This document shows positions 1 through 6,066 of a stretch of DNA of 8,008 nucleotides, piece by piece. This DNA is from Candidatus Cryptobacteroides faecihippi (GTDB lineage: Bacteria; Bacteroidota; Bacteroidia; Bacteroidales; UBA932), in assembly GCA_018066065.1 (NCBI GenBank), contig JAGHSC010000153.1, positions 1 through 8,008 on the forward strand, written 5' to 3'. Under the pieces are notes generated by a model, which worked only from the letters and a program-made list of their open reading frames with translations, made no database searches and was not told the origin of the DNA. Numbering within the stretch: position 1 is the first letter of the stretch; every line of letters begins with the position of its first letter. The position numbers and the translations under genes are program-made.

Positions 1-21
1 TCACTAATTGAGGAAAATGAT

Positions 22-29
22 TACCTTTG
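22..29 (+). promoter_or_regulatory. Candidate Bacteroidota -7 box for sppA
   Basis: TACCTTTG matches the Bacteroidota -7 consensus TAnnTTTG exactly. Transcription would start near base 35-37, leaving a leader of about 24 nt before the ATG at 60. The -33 TTTG would fall at or before the left edge of the window, so it cannot be checked. The GGAGG at 29-33 overlaps this box and lies too far upstream to act as a ribosome binding site for sppA. Bases 1-59 hold no gene I can support. Confidence 0.35.
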
Positions 30-59
30 GAGGATTTATCTCAAAGAAGACTAAAGCAA

Positions 60-1877
60 ATGAATATGAAAGAATTCGTCAAATGGGTACTGGCGGTCCT
101 CTGCGGACTCGCAGTGTGGGGAATCGTCAAGCTGATCATGTTCTTCATGATGATCGAATCAGTCGCCGCCTCATCGGCAGGCGGAGCATCCTCAACCGTA
201 CTTCCAAAGGAGGGAGTGCTCCTCATGGACATGTCGACCCTCGCCGTCTCCGAACAGGCAAGCGAGACCGACTTCATGGCAGCGATCCAGCAGAACGGAA
301 TCTCCCACCTGGGCCTTCTCGATGCATGCAAGGCTCTCAGGAAGGCAGCCGAGGACCCAGGTGTCAAGTGCATCCTCCTCAAGACCGACAACCCTGCCAT
401 CGGCGTAACCAAGATGGAAGAGCTCCGCAAGGCTCTCACCGAGTTCCGCAAGAGCGGCAAGGCCATCGTGGCCTACGGTGAGGCATTCACGTCAGGAAGC
501 TACTACCTCGCATCCGTCGCCGACAAGATCTACACGACCAGCCACCACGGCGGCAACAACTTCATGCTCGGCATCAGCGGAAGGATGATCTTCCTCAAGG
601 ACCTTCTCGACAAGCTCGGCGTAAACTACCAGCTCATCCGTCACGGAAAGTACAAGAGCGCAGGCGAGATGTACATCAACAACGCAGCGAGCCCTGAGAA
701 CATGGAGCAGAACCAGGAGATGATCGACTCGATGTGGGAGACCATCGCCGAGGAGACCGCCCAGAGCAGGGGCATCAGCGTAGACTCCCTCAACTACATG
801 ATCGACAACCTCTCCATCAACTATCCAGAGGACATGGTTGCCCACAATCTTGCAGACGAGGTGCTCAGCGTGGAAGGCTACAAGGAAAAGATCGCCATCC
901 TCGCAGAGAAGGACTCCTACAAGGACGTCAAGTTCATCCCGTTCGCAGACTACGCTTCCAGCAAGGTAAAGCCTAACCTCAGCGCCAAGAAGAAGATCGC
1001 CGTCATCTATGCCAACGGAAACATCATCGAGAACGAAGACCCTAACAACATCTGCGGAGACACCTTCACCAAGATCATCGCGAAGGTCCGCTCCGACTCC
1101 ACCATCAAGGCTGTCGTCTTCAGGGTCAACTCCCCTGGCGGAACCGTCCTCGCTTCCAGCAAGATCAAGGAAGAGATCGACCTCACGAGAGCCGTCAAGC
1201 CAGTCGTAGCATCCTACGGTGACTACGCAGCCTCAGGCGGTTACTGGATCTCCAACAGCTGCGACTACATCTTCTCCAACAAGACGACCCTCACAGGATC
1301 GATCGGCGTGTTCTCTGCAATCCCTGAATTCAGCAACACCTTGAAGAACGTTGCGCACGTCAACGTCACCCCGGTAAAGTCCCACAGGCACTCAGACATG
1401 CTCACCCTCACCAGGCCATTCGACAGCGGCGAGACAGCATGGATGCAGACCTACGTGGATGACATCTACGAGACCTTCGTCGCCACAGTGGCTGAAGGAA
1501 GGGACAAGACCAAGGAGTCAGTCGACAGCATCGCCCAGGGCCGTGTCTGGACCGGAGCCGACGCAATCGGCATCGGACTCGTCGACGAGATCGGAACCCT
1601 CGAGGATGCAATCGCCTACGCAGCCGGCCTCGCCGGAGACGCAGACGTGGAGGCATGGAACATCGAAGGCTATCCTAAGCCACTGACCCAGATGGAGATG
1701 ATCCTCCAGCAGATCAGCGGGAAGAAGATGGACGAGGAAGTCTCCGCAGCCATCTTCACAGGCACACCTCTCGAGGCAACGGCAAAGGAAATCATGAGAT
1801 GGGCAAAGACTTGGGCGAACGGAAATTCAGAGCCTGTGGTCTTCGCGCGCATGCCTTACACAATCGAAATCAGATAA
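60..1877 (+). CDS. sppA: Signal peptide peptidase SppA, 67K type (protease IV)
   Basis: This is a membrane-bound serine protease (peptidase family S49) that degrades signal peptides left in the membrane after secretion. The product is 605 aa, close to the two-domain E. coli enzyme (about 618 aa). One hydrophobic segment (about residues 7-34) anchors the N-terminus. The N-terminal half carries the general-base lysine in GKYKSAGE (Lys199). The C-terminal half carries NSPGG (357-361) and the nucleophile in YAASGGYW (Ser392). The pairing of a lysine in one domain with a serine in the other is the known dyad of this family, so the enzyme looks active. The C-terminus ends in a basic/aromatic stretch, ARMPYTIEIR. 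I chose the ATG at 60 because the hydrophobic anchor follows at once; an ATG at 66 (MKEFVKW) is equally plausible, and the in-frame TTG at 27 is unlikely because it overlaps the candidate -7 box. The gene is monocistronic as far as visible and converges on tilS. Confidence 0.96.
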   Translation: MNMKEFVKWVLAVLCGLAVWGIVKLIMFFMMIESVAASSAGGASSTVLPKEGVLLMDMSTLAVSEQASETDFMAAIQQNGISHLGLLDACKALRKAAEDPGVKCILLKTDNPAIGVTKMEELRKALTEFRKSGKAIVAYGEAFTSGSYYLASVADKIYTTSHHGGNNFMLGISGRMIFLKDLLDKLGVNYQLIRHGKYKSAGEMYINNAASPENMEQNQEMIDSMWETIAEETAQSRGISVDSLNYMIDNLSINYPEDMVAHNLADEVLSVEGYKEKIAILAEKDSYKDVKFIPFADYASSKVKPNLSAKKKIAVIYANGNIIENEDPNNICGDTFTKIIAKVRSDSTIKAVVFRVNSPGGTVLASSKIKEEIDLTRAVKPVVASYGDYAASGGYWISNSCDYIFSNKTTLTGSIGVFSAIPEFSNTLKNVAHVNVTPVKSHRHSDMLTLTRPFDSGETAWMQTYVDDIYETFVATVAEGRDKTKESVDSIAQGRVWTGADAIGIGLVDEIGTLEDAIAYAAGLAGDADVEAWNIEGYPKPLTQMEMILQQISGKKMDEEVSAAIFTGTPLEATAKEIMRWAKTWANGNSEPVVFARMPYTIEIR

Positions 1878-1881
1878 TCGT

Positions 1882-1894
1882 CCGGGATTCCCGG
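1882..1894. other. Small GC hairpin between sppA and tilS stops
   Basis: CCGGG-ATT-CCCGG forms a 5-bp stem with a 3-base loop in the 29-base gap between the sppA stop and the tilS stop. It is symmetric, so it could form in transcripts from either side. Neither side has a following T-run, so it is not a convincing intrinsic terminator. It could protect mRNA 3' ends or help end the minus-strand operon, for which I see no better terminator. Confidence 0.35.
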
Positions 1895-1906
1895 CAATGA
1901 ATCAAT

Positions 1907-3304
1907 CTACGGCTTCCGTTCGATGAAGATCACGGAGGCCGTTTTTTCTGTCACCTTGACAGACTCGTCGATGCGCTCGCCGACCAGGGCAGCCACATGG
2001 CTCATGGAGCCACACTCCCCCGGCACAGCCACAAGAGCCTTTTCCTTGTCCACCAGAGAGTAGCCAAGGTCGACAAACAGGTCGCTGAGTTTCTTCCTGC
2101 CCATCCTTCCGCCAGCAGACCTAAGCCCCAGCGGCTGCATCCAGTCACCCTCCTCCCATAGTCTCACAGAGAAAGGGAATGGAAGCTTTGCGGCATCCAC
2201 CATCACGGTTCCACGAGGCTGGACAAGAGGCATCCCTTCGCCCCAGGCAGCGGTGCGAACCGAGAAGACGACACCCGCCAATGAATATTCACCAGCGGAA
2301 GAGACTGTCAACGAGGAAGTTCCATCCTCGGCGGGGATGGCTGTGACGATGATCTCAGACCCGGAGACAACGGCGCGTGCAGTGCCGGAGAGGAAGACCT
2401 TTCCGGAGCAAGGAGCGCTTCCCCTGAGAAGTTCCAGGAGAGAAGAGATCACCGCCTGGGTGAAACCGTGAGGAGAGAGAAGGCGGTAGAGCAGCCACTC
2501 CGGATCGCGGCTTTCCAGAAGAGCCCCGATGCCGACCCTCAGGAGAGCATCCTCTCCCGGAACCAGCTCGACATCGGAACGTTCCAGTTCAAACAGGCGG
2601 TCGGCCGCAGCAAGTTCCTGTCCGAATCGGTCCATATCCCTGGACAGGGAATCGACGAACGAAGGATTGATCCTTGCGAAAAGTGGGAAAACCTCGTTCC
2701 TGACACAGTTCCTCTTGAACGAAGAATCTGCGTTCGTGCTGTCCTCGTGCCAGGCAACTCCATGGGAGACAGCGTACTCGAGGATGTCATTCCTGCTGAA
2801 CTTGAGAAGAGGCCTGAGCAATCGGACAGACGACCCGGGCACAGGGACGGAAGAGACCATTCCCATGCCGGTGACACCCTTAAGCCCGGTACCGCGAAGA
2901 AGGTTCAGGACAAGAGTCTCGGCATTGTCATTGGCATTATGCGCGACCACGACGCCCCCAAGTCCCCTCTCCCGGCAGAGTTCCTCAAACCAGGCATACC
3001 TCAGCTCGCGGGCAGCCATCTCGATGCTGACGCCCTTCGCATCTGAATATTCACACGTTCGGAAATCCTTCCTGTGAAGAACGATCCCATGCTCGCTGCA
3101 CCATCCGCTCACGAGTTGTTCATCCGAGTCGCTCTCCGCGCCGCGGAGATGGAAGTTGCAGTGCGCCACCTCGAAGCCGACCTCCACGGAAGAGTTCAGG
3201 AAGAGAGTGGCCATAACCATCGAATCGACCCCACCGCTGACGGCCAGAAGCAATTTCCGGCCAGAATCCAATGCGGACAGGATCGAATCGAAACGGCTTT
3301 GCAT
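1907..3304 (-). CDS. tilS: tRNA(Ile)-lysidine synthase TilS
   Basis: TilS uses ATP and lysine to convert C34 of the CAU-anticodon tRNA-Ile to lysidine, which changes its codon reading from AUG to AUA and its charging from Met to Ile. It is cytoplasmic and normally essential. The product is 465 aa. The N-terminal PP-loop ATPase domain has SGGVDS at 23-28, AHCNFHLRG at 47-55, AHNANDNAET at 121-130 and DSTNADSSFKRN at 188-199. The C-terminal tRNA-binding domain shows RLWEEGDWMQPLG (381-393) and GRKKLSDLFVD (402-412), typical of the family. The usual AHHxDD motif reads AHNANDN here: His122, Asp126 and Glu129 are kept, while the second His and first Asp are Asn. The ATG at 3304 starts 12 bases after the stop of the upstream DUF3078 gene, which suggests co-transcription. 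The stop (TAG) overlaps the region of the convergent sppA terminator. Confidence 0.95.
   Translation of the reverse strand: MQSRFDSILSALDSGRKLLLAVSGGVDSMVMATLFLNSSVEVGFEVAHCNFHLRGAESDSDEQLVSGWCSEHGIVLHRKDFRTCEYSDAKGVSIEMAARELRYAWFEELCRERGLGGVVVAHNANDNAETLVLNLLRGTGLKGVTGMGMVSSVPVPGSSVRLLRPLLKFSRNDILEYAVSHGVAWHEDSTNADSSFKRNCVRNEVFPLFARINPSFVDSLSRDMDRFGQELAAADRLFELERSDVELVPGEDALLRVGIGALLESRDPEWLLYRLLSPHGFTQAVISSLLELLRGSAPCSGKVFLSGTARAVVSGSEIIVTAIPAEDGTSSLTVSSAGEYSLAGVVFSVRTAAWGEGMPLVQPRGTVMVDAAKLPFPFSVRLWEEGDWMQPLGLRSAGGRMGRKKLSDLFVDLGYSLVDKEKALVAVPGECGSMSHVAALVGERIDESVKVTEKTASVIFIERKP
1911..1947 (+). terminator. Intrinsic terminator of sppA, inside tilS 3' end
   Basis: Arms GGCTTCCGT (1911-1919) and ACGGAGGCC (1932-1940) pair over 9 bp with one G-U wobble. 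The loop is 12 nt and can add a short GAT/ATC extension. A G and then six Ts follow (1942-1947). This is a good rho-independent terminator for transcripts coming from sppA, whose stop is 33 bases upstream. On the other strand the same bases encode the last residues of TilS, and there the run reads as As before the hairpin, so it should not terminate the tilS transcript. Confidence 0.75.
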
Positions 3305-3313
3305 CAGGATGCA
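3300..3313. repeat. Inverted repeat covering the tilS start codon
   Basis: TGCATC-AG-GATGCA is a perfect 6-bp inverted repeat with a 2-base centre, and the tilS ATG lies in one arm (3302-3304). In the operon mRNA it could fold as a 5-bp stem with a 4-base loop that hides the start codon until ribosomes finishing the upstream gene, whose stop is 12 bases away, open it. The stem is short, so it may be chance. Confidence 0.3.
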
Positions 3314-3316
3314 GGC

Positions 3317-4429
3317 TTATTTCTTCGCGATCGGGAAGGTGTAGGTGAAACCGAGTCCGAGGAGTTCCTGGAGCTGTATCCTCTGCCTTCCGTCAGGGTA
3401 CTTTTCGAGATCCTTCTCACTCTTGATCATGACATGGTCGTCGTAGATGAGGAATGAGGTGAAGGACATTGTGAGATGCTTTGCAAGGAGCCAGTTCACA
3501 CGGTTGGTGAAGTTGACACGCATGTTCTGCGGATTGTCAAGGTAGTCGGAGAACATGATGAGGGTCGAAGAATAGGTGAAGTTGTTGTTGACCCTCACGT
3601 TGAGGTCGACCTGAAGCTGGGCACCAAGCTCGAACTTCGAGAGTCTGTAGTACTCACCATGGTTGACGACCGTTCCATCCTCCTTGGTCTCGGAATACGG
3701 ATAGGCTCCCTCGTCGGCGTACTGCTTCTGCCTGCGAAGGCCATACGCCCTTCTCAGTTCCTCGTTGCTGACGATCGTGAAACCGCCGGTCAACGGCTGG
3801 AAGTTGACGACAATCCATCTGTTCTTCGGATTAGGCACCCAGTCCACACCGACTCCCAGATGGGCGTAGGCAGGAGAGAGAAGGCCGGACCTGATCGAAC
3901 GGGCGTTCTTCCAGTCCTTTGCGGTAGGATCCTCAACTCCGGCAGGATAGACGTAGTTGTAGGTGTTGGAGAACTGTGAGAGCAGGTCGAACTTTGAAGA
4001 GAGTCCGAACTTCTCATTCTTCCTGTAACCGTACTTGCTCTCGATGTAGAGACGGTCCACATTCTTCTGGATGAAAGGCTTGTCCTGCTGGTAGATGAAA
4101 CCATAGTCGCACTGGAGGTTGTTGTTCCAGTAAGCCTTGCCCTTGGCATAGTTGGCCGTTCCCCTGATGTAGGCATTGAGGGTCACATTGTTCACACCAC
4201 CGGCGGCCCAGTTGCTGAGCCTCTGCTGGTTGAATTTGAGATCAGTCTGAGCTGACTTGGTCCAATAGACCGGCTTTGGTGCCTTCACCTCCGGCTCCGG
4301 AGTCTGCGCAAATGCTGCTGCAGCTGCTGCAGCTGCAGACTGGACATCCTTCTTGTCATCCTGGGCTGTTGCCGCAACAGTTGCGAGCAAAGCCGCTGCA
4401 GCGATGGCTGCAAGTCTGAAATTCCTCAT
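3317..4429 (-). CDS. DUF3078 family outer-membrane protein, function unknown
   Basis: The product is 370 aa. It starts with a signal peptide (basic MRNFR, then an Ala/Leu core), with likely cleavage after ATA at residue 22 before QDD. A linker follows that contains eight alanines (32-39) and a Pro-rich stretch (43-53). The family signature FNQQRLSNWAAGG lies at 66-78, followed by NNVTLNAYIRG. This is the conserved N-terminal part of Bacteroidota DUF3078 proteins. The remainder alternates polar and aromatic residues with many short beta-like strands and ends in GFTYTFPIAKK, as an outer-membrane beta-barrel would; the barrel is an inference. The ATG at 4429 is chosen because the signal peptide begins there; the open frame continues upstream but overlaps the end of proS. 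The gene sits 29 bases after proS and 12 before tilS, so it is probably the middle gene of their operon. No function is known to me. Confidence 0.88.
   Translation of the reverse strand: MRNFRLAAIAAAALLATVAATAQDDKKDVQSAAAAAAAAFAQTPEPEVKAPKPVYWTKSAQTDLKFNQQRLSNWAAGGVNNVTLNAYIRGTANYAKGKAYWNNNLQCDYGFIYQQDKPFIQKNVDRLYIESKYGYRKNEKFGLSSKFDLLSQFSNTYNYVYPAGVEDPTAKDWKNARSIRSGLLSPAYAHLGVGVDWVPNPKNRWIVVNFQPLTGGFTIVSNEELRRAYGLRRQKQYADEGAYPYSETKEDGTVVNHGEYYRLSKFELGAQLQVDLNVRVNNNFTYSSTLIMFSDYLDNPQNMRVNFTNRVNWLLAKHLTMSFTSFLIYDDHVMIKSEKDLEKYPDGRQRIQLQELLGLGFTYTFPIAKK
4313..4336 (-). repeat. GCA/GCT trinucleotide run coding for eight alanines
   Basis: Eight successive Ala codons (GCA and GCT mixed) encode residues 32-39 of the DUF3078 protein, just after the predicted signal peptide cleavage site. 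The DNA is full of short palindromes (CTGCAG, CAGCTG), so the tract may change length by slippage in whole codons without breaking the frame. Confidence 0.7.
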
Positions 4430-4458
4430 AGACCCTTGAATGTTGAATGATCGTTGCA

Positions 4459-5937
4459 CTAGTATGAGATCGCAAAGACGACTCTCTGACGTGAAGGCTT
4501 TCCGGAGTAGATGTCCACTCCTTCCTCCTCGCAGACGAAGCTGTCCACAGGGATGCACCTGATGGTTGCCTTTGTCTCGTCCTTGATCTTCTGCTCTGTC
4601 TCGGCGGTTCCGTCCCAGTGGCAGAGAAGGAACTTGCCGGTCTGGATCTTCTCCTTGAACTCGTTCCAGTCGTCACACTTCTCGACGTTGGAGGCGCGGA
4701 AGTCGAATGCCTTCTGGTAGATGGTCTTCTGGATGTCGTCAAGCAGGTCGGCGATGGTCTTCTCGATGCCCTCGAGAGCGACGGTCTCCTTTGTGAGGGT
4801 GTCGCGGCGGGCGACCTCGACGGTTCCGTTCTGGAGGTCGCGAGGACCCATCGCAAAGCGTACAGGGACGCCCTTGAGCTCCCACTCTGCAAACTTGAAG
4901 CCAGGGCGGAGAGTGTCGCGGTCGTCGATCTTGACGCTGTGGCCCTCTGCCTCGAGTCCCTTCTTCAGCTCGTACATCTTGTCGAGGATGGCATTGTGCT
5001 CCTCATCGGTCTTGTAGATAGGGACCATGACGACCTGGATCGGCGCGATTGCCGGAGGAAGGACGAGACCGTTGTCATCTCCATGAGCCATGATGAGAGC
5101 TCCCATCAGTCGGGTTGAAACGCCCCATGAGGTTGCCCAGACGTACTCCTGCTTGCCTTCCTTGTTGGTGTACTGGACGTCGAATGACTTTGCGAAATTC
5201 TGTCCGAGGAAGTGTGAGGTACCGGCCTGGAGAGCCTTTCCGTCCTGCATCATGGCCTCGATGGTAAGGGTGTCGAGTGCGCCTGCGAATCTCTCGTTAG
5301 GGCTCTTGTGGCCGACGATGACAGGAAGCGCCATCGTGTTGCGGGCGAAGTCAGCATAGACCTGAACCATTTCCTCAGCCTTTGCTGCTGCATCTTCGGC
5401 TGTTGCATGGGCAGTGTGTCCCTCCTGCCAGAGAAACTCTGCAGTACGGAGGGACAGACGCGTCCTCATCTCCCAGCGGACGACATTGCACCACTGGTTG
5501 CAGAGGATAGGAAGGTCACGCCATGAGGTGATCCAGTTCTTGTAGGTGCTCCAGATGATGGTCTCGGAAGTAGGCCTTACGATCAGCTCTTCCTCGAGCT
5601 TTGCCTCAGGGTCGACAACGACGCCCTTTCCGTCAGGATCGTTCATGAGCCTGTGGTGGGTTACGACTGCGCACTCCTTTGCGAATCCTGCGACATGCTC
5701 GGCCTCGCGGCTGAAGAATGACTTAGGGATGAAGAGTGGGAAATAGGCGTTCTGCACACCGGACTTCTTGAATGCAGCATCGAGGACGCTCTGCATCTTT
5801 TCCCAGATTGCGTAGCCGTAAGGCTTGATGACCATGCAGCCCCTTACAGGAGACTGTTCAGCCAGGTCCGCCTTCATTACCAGATCATTGTACCACTGAG
5901 AATAGTTCTCAGACCTTTTTGTGACTTCCTTTGCCAT
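4459..5937 (-). CDS. proS: Prolyl-tRNA synthetase, archaeal/eukaryotic type
   Basis: This enzyme charges tRNA-Pro with proline in the cytoplasm. The product is 492 aa, the length of the short class without the editing insertion domain between motifs 2 and 3 that E. coli-type enzymes carry. Class II motifs are clear: RPTSETIIWS (121-130), motif 2 with RWEMRTR (154-160) and RTAEFLWQEGHTAH (164-177), QAGTSHFLGQNF (237-248), and motif 3 with GVSTRLMGALIMAHGDDNG (272-290, Arg276). The anticodon-binding domain covers about 299-400, and a C-terminal domain ends in Tyr492, as is usual for this type. Cysteines in that domain are 421, 439, 461 and 469, which do not form the Cys-x4-Cys and Cys-x2-Cys zinc pairs of the archaeal-type enzyme, so zinc is probably not bound. 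The ATG at 5937 (MAKEVTKRSE) fits the family start; the frame extends to a TTG at 5982 in the leader. It is the first gene of the proS-DUF3078-tilS cluster. Confidence 0.97.
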   Translation of the reverse strand: MAKEVTKRSENYSQWYNDLVMKADLAEQSPVRGCMVIKPYGYAIWEKMQSVLDAAFKKSGVQNAYFPLFIPKSFFSREAEHVAGFAKECAVVTHHRLMNDPDGKGVVVDPEAKLEEELIVRPTSETIIWSTYKNWITSWRDLPILCNQWCNVVRWEMRTRLSLRTAEFLWQEGHTAHATAEDAAAKAEEMVQVYADFARNTMALPVIVGHKSPNERFAGALDTLTIEAMMQDGKALQAGTSHFLGQNFAKSFDVQYTNKEGKQEYVWATSWGVSTRLMGALIMAHGDDNGLVLPPAIAPIQVVMVPIYKTDEEHNAILDKMYELKKGLEAEGHSVKIDDRDTLRPGFKFAEWELKGVPVRFAMGPRDLQNGTVEVARRDTLTKETVALEGIEKTIADLLDDIQKTIYQKAFDFRASNVEKCDDWNEFKEKIQTGKFLLCHWDGTAETEQKIKDETKATIRCIPVDSFVCEEEGVDIYSGKPSRQRVVFAISY

Positions 5938-5945
5938 ATTAGATG

Positions 5946-5977
5946 TTTGCTGATTTCTTACAATTTTCCTATTATTG
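5946..5977 (+). promoter_or_regulatory. Candidate promoter for the lipoprotein gene
   Basis: A TTTG at 5946-5949 is followed after 20 bases by TATTATTG at 5970-5977. This fits the Bacteroidota pattern TTTG-N19-21-TAnnTTTG with one mismatch in the -7 box. Transcription would start near 5983, giving a leader of about 84 nt before the ATG at 6067. It lies close to the proS start, so transcription would proceed across the whole divergent region. Confidence 0.45.
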
Positions 5978-6046
5978 TGCAAGAATTCGTGAGGTATGGA
6001 TTTTGTATACCAAACGTTATCTGGATGCGAATTTACGAATTAATTT

Positions 6047-6054
6047 CAAATATA
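6047..6054 (-). promoter_or_regulatory. Candidate -7 box for the proS operon
   Basis: Read on the minus strand this is TATATTTG, an exact match to TAnnTTTG. Transcription would start near 6040, giving a leader of about 103 nt before proS. No good -33 TTTG sits 19-21 bases upstream; that zone lies in the first codons of the divergent lipoprotein gene. A weaker alternative box, TAAATTCG, lies at 6035-6028. Confidence 0.4.
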
Positions 6055-6058
6055 GGAG
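6054..6058 (+). promoter_or_regulatory. Shine-Dalgarno site of the lipoprotein gene
   Basis: AGGAG lies 8 bases before the ATG at 6067. It is the clearest ribosome binding site in the window and supports 6067 as the start over the upstream in-frame ATG at 5947. Confidence 0.7.
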
Positions 6059-6066
6059 ATTCAGTT

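Noticed and set aside
8..481. Open frame overlapping the start of sppA in another frame
   Set aside because: Its Arg/Gly/Pro/His-rich product is unlike a real protein, and the sppA frame has the anchor and catalytic motifs.
2468..3457. Several plus-strand open frames opposite tilS and the end of the DUF3078 gene
   Set aside because: TilS has clear family motifs on the minus strand. The opposing frames are by-products of C/G-rich third positions, which avoid stops in the mirror frame.
4618..5118. Plus-strand open frame of 166 codons opposite proS
   Set aside because: ProRS class II motifs on the minus strand leave no doubt; the opposing frame is compositional.
5938..5982. Upstream extension of proS to the TTG at 5982
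   Set aside because: The 15 added residues are unlike the family N-terminus, and the region is AT-rich leader; MAKEVTKRSE at 5937 fits as the start.
5993..6011. Dyad GGTAT ... ATACC in the divergent region, considered as a repressor site
   Set aside because: Only 5 bp per arm in AT-rich DNA, which is expected by chance, and no regulator gene is nearby.
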